Below are positions 18,944 through 27,597 of a stretch of DNA of 64,000 nt, one piece after another; positions within the stretch are counted from its first letter, which is position 1; every line of letters begins with the position of its first letter. Below the pieces are notes generated by a model, which did no database searches, was not told the origin of the DNA, and was given only the letters and a program-made list of their open reading frames with translations. Origin of the DNA: Phenylobacterium hankyongense (GTDB lineage Bacteria > Pseudomonadota > Alphaproteobacteria > Caulobacterales > Caulobacteraceae); contig NZ_QFYP01000001.1 in NCBI RefSeq assembly GCF_003254505.1, forward strand, positions 2,526,001 through 2,590,000, in the 5' to 3' direction. Position numbers and translations under genes: made by a program.

Positions 18944-20193
18944 CGGCCGAGCGCCCCGTAGACCAGCCGCTGGAACACCGGCAGGGCCAGGCGCGCGCGC
19001 AGACCTTCGCCGGTGGCCAGTTCGCGGGCCGCCTCGGGGCCCAGCGGCATGGAGTTCTGGATCAGGTAGATCATCGCCATGTCCTCGCTGGGATCGGCCT
19101 GCCACCAGGTGCCGAAGGCGCCCGGCCAGCCGAAGGAGTCCTTCGACGCCGCCCCGCCGACGGCCGCGACGATGTCGGGATTGGTGACCATCGACACCCC
19201 CAGGCCGAAGCCCTGGTAGGACCAGAACGGGAAGCCCATGAACGGGATCTGCCGCTGGGCGTCGGTCAGGCGGTTGGCGGTCATCAGGGCGAGGGTCTCG
19301 GGGCTGACCAGCCGCACGCCGTCCACCTCGCCGCCGCCCAGCATCATGCGGGCGAACTTCAGGTAGTCGTCGGCCGTGGAGATCAGGCCGCCGCCACCGG
19401 CCTCGAAGGCCGGCTGACTGTCCACATGCGGCAGGGAGACGTCCTTCAGGGGCTCGCCCGGCGCGTCGGTCCGGTAGAGCTTGGCCATCCGGTCGCGCTT
19501 CTCCGGCGGGCACCAGAAGTCGGTGTCGACCATGCCCAGCGGGCCGAAGATGCGCGCCTTCAGCACCTCGCCCAGCGGCTTGCCCTCGATCCGCGCCACC
19601 AGGAAGCCGAGCACCTCGGTGGCGTGGCTGTAGTGGAAGCGCTCGCCGGGCGCGAAGCTCAGCGGCAGCGAGCCGAGCGCCTTCAGCCAGGCGTCGGGGG
19701 TCAGGTGGGTGCCGAGCGCCGGGCCAAGGCGCTCCTCATGGGCGTGGGCGATCGGCCCGATCGAGGTGAAGCCGTAGGCGAGGCCCGCCCGGTGGGTCAT
19801 CAGGTCCTCGACCGTGATGTCGCGCGGAGCGGGGTAGGTGTCCTCGAGCGGCCCGGTCGGGTCCTTCAGCACCTGCATGTCCGCGAACTCGGGCAGCCAG
19901 CGGGCGATCGGGTCCTCGAGCCGCAGCTTGCCTTCCTCGCGCAGCATCATGGCGGCGATGGAGGTCACCGGCTTGGTCATCGAGGCGATGCGGAACAGGG
20001 TGTCGCGGGTCATCGGGGCGCGGGCCTCGACGTCGCGGAATCCGACCGCGTTCACCTGGGCGATCTCGCCCTTGCGCCAGATCAGCGTCACGAAGCCGGA
20101 CAGGTCGCCCGCGTCGACGACGGCCTGGAGCGCCGGCGGGATCTGCGCCAGCCCTTCGGACGTGAACCCGCCCAACGTCTCGCCGCCGTCCAT
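18940..20193 (-). CDS. beta-lactamase-fold serine hydrolase (class C-like esterase)
   Basis: This 417-residue serine hydrolase of the class C beta-lactamase/EstB group has the active-site S-x-x-K as SMTK at about residues 71-74, within LFRIASMTKPVTSIAAMML. The Tyr motif is YSH, in RFHYSHATEVLGFL, and the C-terminal region has GFGLGVSM. There is no clear signal peptide, so a cytoplasmic esterase or transesterase is more likely than a periplasmic beta-lactamase. The ATG at 20193 follows GGGAGAAG. Substrate unknown. Confidence 0.85.
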   Translation of the reverse strand: MDGGETLGGFTSEGLAQIPPALQAVVDAGDLSGFVTLIWRKGEIAQVNAVGFRDVEARAPMTRDTLFRIASMTKPVTSIAAMMLREEGKLRLEDPIARWLPEFADMQVLKDPTGPLEDTYPAPRDITVEDLMTHRAGLAYGFTSIGPIAHAHEERLGPALGTHLTPDAWLKALGSLPLSFAPGERFHYSHATEVLGFLVARIEGKPLGEVLKARIFGPLGMVDTDFWCPPEKRDRMAKLYRTDAPGEPLKDVSLPHVDSQPAFEAGGGGLISTADDYLKFARMMLGGGEVDGVRLVSPETLALMTANRLTDAQRQIPFMGFPFWSYQGFGLGVSMVTNPDIVAAVGGAASKDSFGWPGAFGTWWQADPSEDMAMIYLIQNSMPLGPEAARELATGEGLRARLALPVFQRLVYGALGR

Positions 20194-20285
20194 GCCCGCT
20201 TCTCCCTGAACGCTGTTTATGTATCGCCATAGCGCAGGGGCGGGGCGGGCGCGTCAAGGGCGCCGACACCCGGGCCGGTGAAGCG

Positions 20286-20843
20286 TCACTGCGGGTTGGG
20301 CGCCTCGTAGGTGGCCATCATCTCGCCCTTGGCGATGGTGGCGCCCTTCAGCGCGTTGAGCAGGTCCTTGAGCGGCGTTTCGGGCCCCATGGGAATGAAG
20401 TCGTCGAGCGCGAAGATCTGGAAATAGTAGCGGTGCACGCCATGGCCGGCCGGCGGGCGCGGACCGAACCAGCCGTAGCCGCCCATGTCGTTCCTACCCT
20501 GGATGCCGCCCTGCGGCGTGGCCAGGAAGTCGGTGTTGGGCAGGCCTTCCGGCAGGGCGTGGATCTCGCCGCGGATGTTCCAGATCATCCAGTGCACGAA
20601 GGGCGCCTCGCGCGGCGCGTCGGGGTCCTCGACGACGATCGCCCAGGCCTTCACGTCGGGCGCGTTCGTCCAGTTCAGCGGCGGCGAGATGTTGTCGTGA
20701 TAGGCCGAGTGGCGATCGGCGAGGCTGCCGTCCGGTTGCTGGGCGCGCGAGGTGATGACGATCCCGGTGTCGAGGATCGGGTCGACCTTCATGATGGTGA
20801 TGGCTTGGCCGGAGTGCTCTGGGTGGTGCCGGTGCTCGCTCAT
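20286..20843 (-). CDS. PEBP / YbhB-family protein
   Basis: This 185-residue phosphatidylethanolamine-binding-like protein has the ligand-site motif VVEDPDAP and, later, GPRPPAGHGVHRYYFQIFAL, both diagnostic of the YbhB/YbcL group. The N-terminus MSEHRHHPEHSGQ is His-rich and unusual. No signal peptide is seen. Function in bacteria is unclear. The ATG at 20843 follows GGAG eight bases upstream. It is divergent from panD across a 323-bp gap. Confidence 0.88.
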   Translation of the reverse strand: MSEHRHHPEHSGQAITIMKVDPILDTGIVITSRAQQPDGSLADRHSAYHDNISPPLNWTNAPDVKAWAIVVEDPDAPREAPFVHWMIWNIRGEIHALPEGLPNTDFLATPQGGIQGRNDMGGYGWFGPRPPAGHGVHRYYFQIFALDDFIPMGPETPLKDLLNALKGATIAKGEMMATYEAPNPQ

Positions 20844-21065
20844 GTGGCGTCTCCGTTCGGCTGCATCGGGAGAACCGGCGCGCCGCCCGATAGTTGCGGG
20901 CCAGGGGCGGCGTTCCACCTCCCCGTCATGCTGCGGCGCGGTGCAGGCCGTCGGCGGTGGGCTTCGTCGCGCGGACGCCGCGGCCGCCAGCCCAAGGGCG
21001 GCAAGGGGATAGGCGGGGTTTCGCAGGGGCCGGCGACGCAGCGTCGCCGCTGCTGCGCCGCCGCA
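20844..21065. other. intergenic region between the PEBP gene and panD
   Basis: This GC-rich stretch has no convincing coding region on either strand. Short open frames here lack ribosome sites and family resemblance. The panD promoter lies at its right end (21066-21094). The PEBP promoter should be in the left part, but I see no clear match. Confidence 0.5.
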
Positions 21066-21094
21066 TTGAACCGTGGCCCTTTCGTGCGTATATG
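21066..21094 (+). promoter_or_regulatory. panD promoter
   Basis: TTGAAC (21066-21071) and TATATG (21089-21094) are separated by exactly 17 bp, a strong housekeeping promoter match. It lies about 75 bp upstream of the panD ATG. Confidence 0.75.
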
Positions 21095-21166
21095 CCCCTC
21101 CGCCGGGCTCCCGGCGCACGCGTGCGCCGCCTGCGCCCGAGCGCTTATCCGAGGACGTCGTCGCCC

Positions 21167-21523
21167 ATGCTCCTGACGCTGATGAAGGCCAAGCTGCACC
21201 GCGCCACGGTGACCCAGGCCGACCTCGAATACGAAGGCTCGATCGCGATCGACCGCGAGCTGTTGGACGCCGCCAACATCCTGCCGCACGAGCAGGTGGA
21301 CGTGCTGAACATCACCACCGGCGCGCGCTTCACCACCTACGCCATCGAGGCCCCGCGCGGCTCGAAGGTGATCGGCGTCAACGGCGCCGCCGCGCGCCTG
21401 GTGCAGAAGGGCGACAAGGTCATCGTGGTGACCTACGGAATGCTGCCCGCCGAGGAAGCCCGCAACTACGCCCCCACCGTCGTGCTGCTGGGCGACGGCA
21501 ACGAGATCAAGAAGGCCGCCTGA
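21167..21523 (+). CDS. panD: aspartate 1-decarboxylase
   Basis: PanD converts aspartate to beta-alanine for pantothenate and CoA synthesis. It is made as a 118-residue proenzyme that self-cleaves between Gly24 and Ser25 (in YEGSIAID) to form the pyruvoyl group. KLHRATVT, the substrate-site Tyr in TYAIEA, and VNGAAARL are conserved. The start [16 protein letters not shown] at 21167 aligns with the classic enzyme; an ATG at 21182 is less likely. The next gene starts within the stop codon (TGATG), so the two are co-translated. Confidence 0.95.
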   Translation: MLLTLMKAKLHRATVTQADLEYEGSIAIDRELLDAANILPHEQVDVLNITTGARFTTYAIEAPRGSKVIGVNGAAARLVQKGDKVIVVTYGMLPAEEARNYAPTVVLLGDGNEIKKAA

Positions 21524-21990
21524 TGCGCCCGACGGCCGCGCTGGCGTTGGCCGTCCCGCTGGTTGGCGCGCTGGCGCTGGCGGCCTGCTCGCCCGGCCTG
21601 CCCAAGGGCGTCGAGAAGGACAAGCTCGACGAGGCGATCTCCAGCCGCATCGGCGATCCCAACACCTGCGTGCTGATCGGCCGGCAGGCCGACGGCCGCA
21701 CCGTCTATCGCTACAACACCCACACCGCGTGCGACCGCAAGCTGCCGGCCTGCGACAGCCGTGGCATGAGGACCGTCGACGACCTGCTGAAGGCCACGGC
21801 CAAGGACGGCCAGGCGCGGGCCCTCAGCTGCAACACCACCACCGACGCCTCGCGGGGCGTCGGCTGGGCGTCCGGGGTCCTGGCCGGCCACGGCCTGGTC
21901 TACGCCGCGATGATGGAAGGCGACCGCGCCTTCCCCGGCCGGATGATGGCCGAGCGCCTCGACGGCGCCTTCAAGGCCGCCGGCTTCTAA
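21523..21990 (+). CDS. putative lipoprotein
   Basis: This 155-residue protein has a lipoprotein signal peptide (ALALAVPLVGALALAAC, lipobox LAAC). The mature part contains further Cys residues (NTCVLIG, TACDRKLPACDSRG, ALSCNTTT), so disulfides are likely. No family is recognised. Its ATG overlaps the panD TGA as TGATG, implying coupling with panD, although no functional link is obvious. Its TAA overlaps the stop of the convergent SIMPL gene. Confidence 0.75.
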   Translation: MRPTAALALAVPLVGALALAACSPGLPKGVEKDKLDEAISSRIGDPNTCVLIGRQADGRTVYRYNTHTACDRKLPACDSRGMRTVDDLLKATAKDGQARALSCNTTTDASRGVGWASGVLAGHGLVYAAMMEGDRAFPGRMMAERLDGAFKAAGF

Positions 21991-22718
21991 CGGGCGAGCT
22001 CGTAGAGGCCGGTCACGTCGATCCGCACCTTCAGCTCGCCGGGCGAGACGGGGGTCTCCGCCATGTCGCGCTTGGCGAACGCCGCCATCGGCATCGGCGG
22101 CGGCATCGAATAGCCCCCGCCTTCGCTGAGCGAGACCAGGCGCGAGACCTTGTAGCCGGTGGCGTGGGCGTAGAGGTCGGCCTTGGCGCTCAGGGCCCGC
22201 ACGGCCGCCTGCCGCGCGGCGTTCTCCGCCGCCGTCGGGTCGTCGAGGCCGAAGCTGATCCCGTTCACCTGGTTGGCGCCGGCGTTCACCGTGGCGTCGA
22301 CCGCGGCCCCCAGTCGGGCGAGGTCGTGCACGCTCACGGTCACCTGGTTGGAGGCCTGGTAGCCGGTCAGCCGCGGCGGCTGGTTCTGCTCGTAGACGTA
22401 CTGCGGGTTGAGGTTCAGGCCGGAGGTCTGGATGTCGCGCGCCGCGATCCCGGCCTTGCGCAGGGCGGCGGTCACCGTGGTCATCCGCGAGGCGTTGGCC
22501 TGCATGGCCTCGGCCGCGGTCTTGGCCTCGGTCATCACGCCCAGGGTGATGGTGGCCATGTCCGGCGCGATCCGGGTCTCGCCATAGGCGGCGAGGTTCA
22601 GGGTGGTGGTGCGGAACATGCTGTCGGCCGCCGGCGGCGCGGCCTGGGCCAGGGCGGCGGTGGCCGCAGCTGCGGCGAGCAGGGCGCTGAGGGCGGCCGC
22701 CCGGATCAGGGTCTTCAT
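21987..22718 (-). CDS. SIMPL (DUF541) domain periplasmic protein
   Basis: This 243-residue exported protein has a signal peptide (MKTLIRAAALSALLAAAAAT). The SIMPL/DUF541 domain is recognisable from LNLAAYGETRIAPDMATITL, DIQTSGLNLNPQYVYE and the paired-repeat structure. Members are periplasmic or outer-membrane-associated and of uncertain function; some are linked to oxidative stress or to cell signalling in other systems. The ATG at 22718 has AAGGAG nine bases upstream; an in-frame ATG-like start at 22769 is rejected. Confidence 0.87.
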   Translation of the reverse strand: MKTLIRAAALSALLAAAAATAALAQAAPPAADSMFRTTTLNLAAYGETRIAPDMATITLGVMTEAKTAAEAMQANASRMTTVTAALRKAGIAARDIQTSGLNLNPQYVYEQNQPPRLTGYQASNQVTVSVHDLARLGAAVDATVNAGANQVNGISFGLDDPTAAENAARQAAVRALSAKADLYAHATGYKVSRLVSLSEGGGYSMPPPMPMAAFAKRDMAETPVSPGELKVRIDVTGLYELAR

Positions 22719-22838
22719 CTGGATCTCCTTGCGAGACGCGACCGCCTCGTTCAGTCCAGAACCTCGCAAGGCCTAGCTGAACGCAAGCTTTAAGCCCCGT
22801 GCAGCCCATGGTAACCGCGCAGGGCGGCGTCGCTGCTG

Positions 22839-22914
22839 GGGCCTGTAGCTCAATGGTTAGAGCCGGCCGCTCATAACGGTCTGGTTGCAGGTTCGAGTCC
22901 TGCCGGGCCCACCA
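22839..22914 (+). tRNA. tRNA-Ile (anticodon CAT, lysidine type)
   Basis: This 76-nt cloverleaf has acceptor GGGCCTG pairing with CGGGCCC (one T-G wobble), D arm GCTC/GAGC, anticodon loop CTCATAA (anticodon 22872-22874) and T arm GCAGG/CCTGC, ending with encoded CCA. The CAT anticodon could mean Met. The G1-C72 pair excludes initiator tRNA, and the anticodon arm and variable-loop pattern (TGGTTG) resemble tRNA-Ile2, which reads AUA after lysidine modification. An elongator Met is the alternative. Confidence 0.88.
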
Positions 22915-22950
22915 GCGAAGCTCGTTTTGAGATCCGCCGCGGCGAGGATC

Positions 22951-23691
22951 TCACCCTGCGGCTGGCGCAAACACGGCGGCGATGTCGTCCGGCCCCATCA
23001 GCCGAAAAACTCCCGGTGCAAGGTCCGAAGGCAGGTCGAGGCCGCCGATCCGGTCGCGATGCAGGGCCTCCACGTGGTTGCCCACGGCCGCGAACATGCG
23101 CCGCACCTGGTGGTAGCGGCCTTCGCTGATGGTCAGCCAGGCCTGGCGTTCGGACAGCGGCTCCAGCCGCGCGGGCAGCAGAGGCTTGTCCTCGCCTTCC
23201 AGCATCAGCTCGCCCGAGGCGAACCGCTCGGCCTCGTGCCCTTCGAGCGGCCGCGCGAGGCTGGCCAGGTACCGCTTCGACACATGCCGTTTCGGCGAGA
23301 TGATCCGATGCAGCAACCCGCCGTCGTCCGTGAGCAGGAGCAGGCCGGAGGTGTCCTTGTCGAGCCGGCCCACCGTGGAGATGGCCGGCTCGCGCGTCCG
23401 CCAGCGGCCCGGCAAGAGGTCGTAAACCAGCGGCCCGGCTTCCTTGTGGGAACAGGTCACCCCCAGCGGCTTGTGCAGCATGAGCGCCATGCCGGGCGGC
23501 GGGTCGAGGGCCGCGCCATCCACCTGCATCCGCGCTGCGAGGTCCGGCGTGACCGCCAGCCGCATCTCGGCGTCGGCCAACACCGCCCCGTCAAGCACGA
23601 CAGATCCGCGGCGAACCAGTTGCTGGACCTCGCGGCGGGAGCCGTAGCCCATGTTCGCCAGCAGTCGGTCGAGCCGCATCGTCGCGCTCAT
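22951..23691 (-). CDS. 16S rRNA pseudouridine synthase (RsuA/RluB/E/F family)
   Basis: This 246-residue enzyme has an N-terminal S4 RNA-binding domain (MRLDRLLANMGYGSRREVQQ) and a pseudouridine synthase domain with the catalytic motif GRLDKDTSGLLLLT (Asp nucleophile). RsuA modifies 16S U516, but related members act on 23S rRNA, so the exact site is inferred only loosely. The ATG at 23691 overlaps the stop of the upstream methyltransferase (ATGA), giving a two-gene rRNA modification unit. Confidence 0.9.
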   Translation of the reverse strand: MSATMRLDRLLANMGYGSRREVQQLVRRGSVVLDGAVLADAEMRLAVTPDLAARMQVDGAALDPPPGMALMLHKPLGVTCSHKEAGPLVYDLLPGRWRTREPAISTVGRLDKDTSGLLLLTDDGGLLHRIISPKRHVSKRYLASLARPLEGHEAERFASGELMLEGEDKPLLPARLEPLSERQAWLTISEGRYHQVRRMFAAVGNHVEALHRDRIGGLDLPSDLAPGVFRLMGPDDIAAVFAPAAG

Positions 23692-24617
23692 CGCCGCGCC
23701 TCGTAGATCTTGAAGCCCTGGCCCTCGCCCTTCGGCGTGACGCGGCCGAATTGTGCGGCGAGCTCGGCCTCGTAAGGAAGGTGCCGGTTGGCCACCAGCC
23801 ACAGCACCCCGCCGGGCCGGAGCATCTGGTGGCTGCGGCGGATGAAGGCCTGACCCAGCGCCTTGTCCTCGAGCCCACGCTCGTGGAAGGGGGGGTTCAT
23901 CACCACGAAATCCAGACCTGCAGGGTCCGGCCCCGCAAAGTCCGGACCGCCGCGCACGTCGGCCCAATGGAAGACAGCCCTGGGGTCCGCCAAATTGCGG
24001 CGGGCGGCGTCCAGCGCCCGGCGGTCCAGGTCTACGAGATCCAGGCGGGTGACCGCCGGGCTGGACAGCACGGCTGCGGCCAACACGCCGATCCCACAAC
24101 CCAGGTCGGCGCCGCGGCCGCTCAGGGCCGGGAGCGCGGCGATCAGCAGCTGGCTGCCGAGATCCTCGCGATCCCAGCTGAACACCCCCGGCTGGGTCCA
24201 TAAGCCGGGGGCCTCGAGCCTCTGCGGTCCGCCCGCAGCGATCGCCGCCTCGAGCCCCACAGGCGCGTCCGGACGCGAGGCATGGCAGATGCGCTGGTGC
24301 TGGCGCCCCACCTCTTGGACCCGGCAGCCGAACGCCTCCAATTCCTTACGCAGGCGCGAACCGCCCTTGTCCTTGGGCGCCAAGGCGGTCAGCGGCGAGC
24401 CCGGCTTCAGGGCGCGTAGCGCCAGAGCCAGGGCGTAGCGGCGCTCGAGCGTGCCCGGGGGGGCGGCGATCACGGCGGCGGACAGGCTGCCCGGCGCCAA
24501 TGTCTCAAGGGCATCAGCGCCCGGAACGAGGGGGGAGACCTGCCGCGCGCCCGCGGGGGCCGTCGCCAGCGCCGGCGGGGGCGCGCCGTAGACGCAGGCT
24601 GCCACAGGCTCGCTCAA
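23688..24617 (-). CDS. RsmC-like class I methyltransferase
   Basis: This 309-residue SAM-dependent methyltransferase has a degenerate N-terminal half and a C-terminal catalytic half. The SAM motif is GADLGCGIGVLAAAVL, and the base-flipping motif FVVMNPPFHE marks guanine-N2 or adenine-N6 enzymes. This arrangement is that of 16S rRNA G1207 methyltransferase RsmC. It starts with TTG at 24617, overlapping the TGA of a 24-codon upstream frame. It is coupled to the downstream pseudouridine synthase by a 4-bp overlap. Confidence 0.85.
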   Translation of the reverse strand: MSEPVAACVYGAPPPALATAPAGARQVSPLVPGADALETLAPGSLSAAVIAAPPGTLERRYALALALRALKPGSPLTALAPKDKGGSRLRKELEAFGCRVQEVGRQHQRICHASRPDAPVGLEAAIAAGGPQRLEAPGLWTQPGVFSWDREDLGSQLLIAALPALSGRGADLGCGIGVLAAAVLSSPAVTRLDLVDLDRRALDAARRNLADPRAVFHWADVRGGPDFAGPDPAGLDFVVMNPPFHERGLEDKALGQAFIRRSHQMLRPGGVLWLVANRHLPYEAELAAQFGRVTPKGEGQGFKIYEARR

Positions 24618-24688
24618 GCCACCCAGGCCGTATCGACGACGCGCACGCCGCCGTGCGGCCGGAAGATCGGTAGGAGGAGATTCGTCAT
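24614..24688 (-). CDS. possible 24-residue leader peptide upstream of the RsmC-like gene
   Basis: A short frame with ATG at 24688 encodes a 24-residue peptide starting MTNLLLPIFRPHGGVRVV. AAGAG lies about eight bases upstream. Its TGA (24614-24616) overlaps the TTG start of the methyltransferase in TTGA, a typical layout for translational coupling or leader-peptide control. Whether it is translated is unproven. Confidence 0.4.
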   Translation of the reverse strand: MTNLLLPIFRPHGGVRVVDTAWVA

Positions 24689-24770
24689 GCCAGGCTCTTT
24701 AAGCGTGGTCTTCGCCGCTCGCGAGCGGATAGGCCAGCCCCACTCGATCGAAAGAGCCTGAGCCGTAGAT

Positions 24771-24798
24771 GAGGCGGCGCCGTTTCCGGCGCCGCCTC
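24771..24798. terminator. strong hairpin after the exoprotein gene
   Basis: A perfect 11-bp GC-rich stem (24771-24781 with 24788-24798) with a 6-nt loop lies 10 bp past the exoprotein stop. It lacks a T run on either strand. It may be a rho-assisted terminator or an mRNA 3'-end stabiliser. Confidence 0.55.
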
Positions 24799-24808
24799 CT
24801 CGCGTATC

Positions 24809-27085
24809 CTAGCTGAACAGCCAGTCGCTTTTGGCGAGGCTGTGGACGCCCTGGAGCAGCACAGTGTCGCCCTGGACGTCGGACACCACCATGCCCTTGG
24901 CCGTGTCCTGGAAGTTCAGGCTGCCGCCGCCGTAGCCTTGGAACACGAGCTTGTCGTGCTCCGCATGGCTGAAGTCGGTGACGGTGTCGTGCCCGGAGCC
25001 CGGCTGGAAGATGAAGGTGTCAGCGCCACGCCAGCCGGTGAGCTGGTCGTCGCCGGCGCCTCCATTGTAGGTGTCGTTGCCGATGCCGGCGTTCATCGTG
25101 TCGGCGCCGGCCGTCCCGATCAGCGAGTCGTTGCCGCTGGTCCCCCAGATCTGCTTGCCGAGCGCGCTGGCGGCGCCGGAGGCGATGGAGACCGACAGGG
25201 GCCCCGACAGGGCGCTGACGTTGCCGGCCACATCCGTCGCCGTGGCGGTGATCGAATGGGTTCCGGTTGTCAGGGCGGAGCTGGTGATGCTCCAGGCGCC
25301 AGCGCTGTTCACCGTCGCCGAGCCGATCTGGGTCGACCCGTCGAACAGCGTCACCTGCGCGTTGGGCGCCGAGGCGACCGTGCCGACGAAGGTGGGGGTG
25401 GTGATCGAGGTCGCGTTGTCGGTGCTCGATGCGCCGTTGTCGGAGGCCGCCGTCATGTCCGGCGTCGTCGGGGCGGACGGCGCATGGGTGTCGATGGTCA
25501 CCGCCAGCCCGCCGGACGCGACGCTGGTCCCGGCGGCGGTGACGGCCTTGGCCGTCAGCGTGTGCGCGCCGTCGGTCAGGGTCGAGCTGGTCGCCGTCCA
25601 GTGACCGGTGGCGTCCGTCGTCGCCGTCCCCACCTGGGTGGTCCCGTCGTACAGCTTCACCGTCGAGCCGGCCTGAGCGGTGCCGGTGAAGGTCGGCGCA
25701 GCCTTGCTGGTGATGTTGTCCGTGCTGGACCGTCCCAGGTCGCTCGCCGCCGTGAGATCGGGGGCGGACGGCGCGGCCGGCGCCGAGCCCGTCGGGGCGG
25801 GGGTCGGCGTCGGCGTGGGCGTCGGCGTCGGCGTCGGCGTGGGTGTCGGCGCCGGGCTGGTGGAGCCGCCGACCGGCGTCACCTCGACGATCAGCGGGTG
25901 GTCGGTGACGTTGAAGGTGATGTGGCTGGTGGTCCCGAGCGACTGCACCGGGGCCGTGCCCTTCATCGGGTCGTAGATCGTGACGTTGGCGGCGGTCGCC
26001 AGGTCGATAGTGACCGGGGTGTTGGGGGCCGCGATCTCGGTGTTGGTGTTCTCGTTCCAGATGTCCGGCTCGGCCCAGACGACGATGTCCTTGGCGCCGT
26101 TGCCCTCCTGGAACAGCATCTGGCCGCCCCACTGGGGGACGCCCTGGATGGCGTAGTCCAGCGTGCCGGTGGCGAAGGCGCCGCTCGCCGAGCCGTCGGT
26201 GAGGATGGTGGTGAAGTTGTGGATCGCGGTGGCCGCGAGCTTGGGGGTGCCGTCCCAGTTGTAGAGGCCGAAATGGCTCTCGGCGTCGGTGGGGCCGGCG
26301 TTGTGGCTCTCCGCCAGCTCATAGATGAAGGTCTTCGCCACGCCGCTCTTGGCGGCGTCCATGAACATGTTCAGGAGCTGCTTGGCCTGGGTGGTCTGGT
26401 CGACCGCGGTGATGGTGGTGCTGCCGACCGCGGTGGTGGCGCCGGCCTCGGTGACCACCACCGGCAGGCCGGGGGCGTCGATCGCCGCCGACTTCAGGTA
26501 GTTGGACCAGTAGAAGGTCGGGTCGTTGGGGCTCCAGCCGTAGCCCGGCTGGCCGCCGCCCCAGTAGATGTGGACGTTGCCGTAGTCGGCGCTGGCGTGC
26601 ATGTCGCCGACCGCCTGGTACTTGCTCGGGGTCATGCCGGAGACGGTCAGCAGGTAGACCGGCTTGTTGGCCAGCACCGGGTCGGCGTTGACGCTGCTGA
26701 ACAGCGACTTCTGGTAGGCGTCGGATCCGGCGTAGCCGCTCTGGCCGTTCCAGCTCACCGGCCAGCCGTCGACCTCGTTCGGGCCTTCGATCGCCAACAC
26801 CCCGCCCGGGTGGGCGACCTCCAGGTTGTGCGCCTGGTTGAGGAACGTGGTCATGTCGCTCTTGTCGGTCCACAGGTCGAAGTGGATGCCCTGCGACATC
26901 AGCGTGTTGATCACGCCGTAAGAGGTGCTGTTGTCGATCGTGTCACGGACGTTGGACAGCCCGAGATACTTCAGCTCGCTCGCGACCGTCGCAGCGTTGG
27001 TGTACTGGGTCCCGGTCCAGGAAAGGTGAGTGTTGACTCCGAGAGTGGCGATGAAAGATGACGCGTTTTGTGCCGTGTACTGCAA
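24809..27085 (-). CDS. secreted RTX-type protein with glycosidase-like N-terminus
   Basis: This 758-residue modular protein has a first domain (about 1-400) resembling a clan GH-A TIM barrel: [12 protein letters not shown] gives a candidate acid/base Glu104, and [10 protein letters not shown] a candidate nucleophile Glu213. A Pro-Thr repeat linker (about 411-432) follows, then two tandem Ig-like domains (about 440-635) with near-duplicate starts. RTX calcium-binding repeats ([16 protein letters not shown]) and a C-terminal type I secretion tail complete it. There is no N-terminal signal peptide. The start is TTG at 27085 without a close ribosome site. No type I exporter lies nearby. It probably acts on extracellular polysaccharide. 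Confidence 0.82.
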   Translation of the reverse strand: MQYTAQNASSFIATLGVNTHLSWTGTQYTNAATVASELKYLGLSNVRDTIDNSTSYGVINTLMSQGIHFDLWTDKSDMTTFLNQAHNLEVAHPGGVLAIEGPNEVDGWPVSWNGQSGYAGSDAYQKSLFSSVNADPVLANKPVYLLTVSGMTPSKYQAVGDMHASADYGNVHIYWGGGQPGYGWSPNDPTFYWSNYLKSAAIDAPGLPVVVTEAGATTAVGSTTITAVDQTTQAKQLLNMFMDAAKSGVAKTFIYELAESHNAGPTDAESHFGLYNWDGTPKLAATAIHNFTTILTDGSASGAFATGTLDYAIQGVPQWGGQMLFQEGNGAKDIVVWAEPDIWNENTNTEIAAPNTPVTIDLATAANVTIYDPMKGTAPVQSLGTTSHITFNVTDHPLIVEVTPVGGSTSPAPTPTPTPTPTPTPTPTPAPTGSAPAAPSAPDLTAASDLGRSSTDNITSKAAPTFTGTAQAGSTVKLYDGTTQVGTATTDATGHWTATSSTLTDGAHTLTAKAVTAAGTSVASGGLAVTIDTHAPSAPTTPDMTAASDNGASSTDNATSITTPTFVGTVASAPNAQVTLFDGSTQIGSATVNSAGAWSITSSALTTGTHSITATATDVAGNVSALSGPLSVSIASGAASALGKQIWGTSGNDSLIGTAGADTMNAGIGNDTYNGGAGDDQLTGWRGADTFIFQPGSGHDTVTDFSHAEHDKLVFQGYGGGSLNFQDTAKGMVVSDVQGDTVLLQGVHSLAKSDWLFS
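25798..25852 (-). repeat. hexamer microsatellite encoding the Pro-Thr linker
   Basis: About nine tandem imperfect 6-bp units (GTCGGC or GTGGGC on the plus strand) encode an alternating Pro-Thr run between the glycosidase-like and Ig-like domains. Unit changes of 6 bp would keep frame and vary linker length. Confidence 0.8.
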
Positions 27086-27597
27086 TTGGCGTATCCAGAT
27101 TTACGCCCCCACCCCTCCCGTCAATCAAGTAGAACGAAAGACACTCAAAGCTATCGGCGGCCAATAGAACTCCGTTCGACGAACGTGTCGTCGACTGGAT
27201 GCCGAACTCGAATGTCCCGTCCCTCAAAGGCGGGCGGATGTTGCTTAGCGACCGGTCGAACGATTGAGGTTGTGGCGAGTTGGCGCACGTCCGGTTTGTC
27301 GCGGCCGTGAAATACGCTGTCGCAGCGGTGAAACATCGACTCACCGCCGGGCAGGGGGCGGCCGCCCGGCCCCGCACGTCGGGCGTCGGAGGGCCTGCCG
27401 GAGCGACAGGCAGCCGCAATCCCGCCGGGGTGTTCACCCCCGCGTGGCGTGCGCCGGATTGCGGCGCGCAGGTTTCCGCTAAGTCGCGGTTTTTACTGGT
27501 CTATGTCTGGCCTCTGCCAGGCCGCCGGCCGGCTCACGGCGCGGGCGCGCCTGCGCGGATCGCCGCCCTCGCGTTCGGGGCGGCGACAGCGCGTGCG
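27086..27597. other. long non-coding region upstream of the exoprotein gene
   Basis: About 510 bp carry no convincing gene. The part nearest the exoprotein (27086-27300) is visibly less GC-rich than its surroundings. A hairpin pairs GCCGGGC (27346-27352) with GCCCGGC (27364-27370). GGGAGGGG lies about 25 bases before the TTG start. No clear sigma-70 promoter was found, so this may hold a regulated promoter or long leader. Confidence 0.5.

Noticed and set aside
18940..20193. Antibiotic-resistance class C beta-lactamase
   Set aside because: SxxK is present but the Tyr motif is YSH and no export signal is seen; a general esterase is more likely.
22839..22914. Reading of the CAT tRNA as initiator tRNA-Met
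   Set aside because: The first acceptor pair is G-C, not the mismatched pair of initiator tRNA; the anticodon arm fits tRNA-Ile(CAT).
25798..25852. Possible CRISPR array
   Set aside because: Units are 6 bp with no spacers and lie inside a coding frame.
24842..27061. A 739-codon plus-strand frame opposite the exoprotein
   Set aside because: Gly/Arg/Val-rich low-complexity shadow; the opposite strand has clear domains.
27068..27437. Short open frames in the region upstream of the exoprotein
   Set aside because: No ribosome sites, no codon bias and no recognisable motifs.
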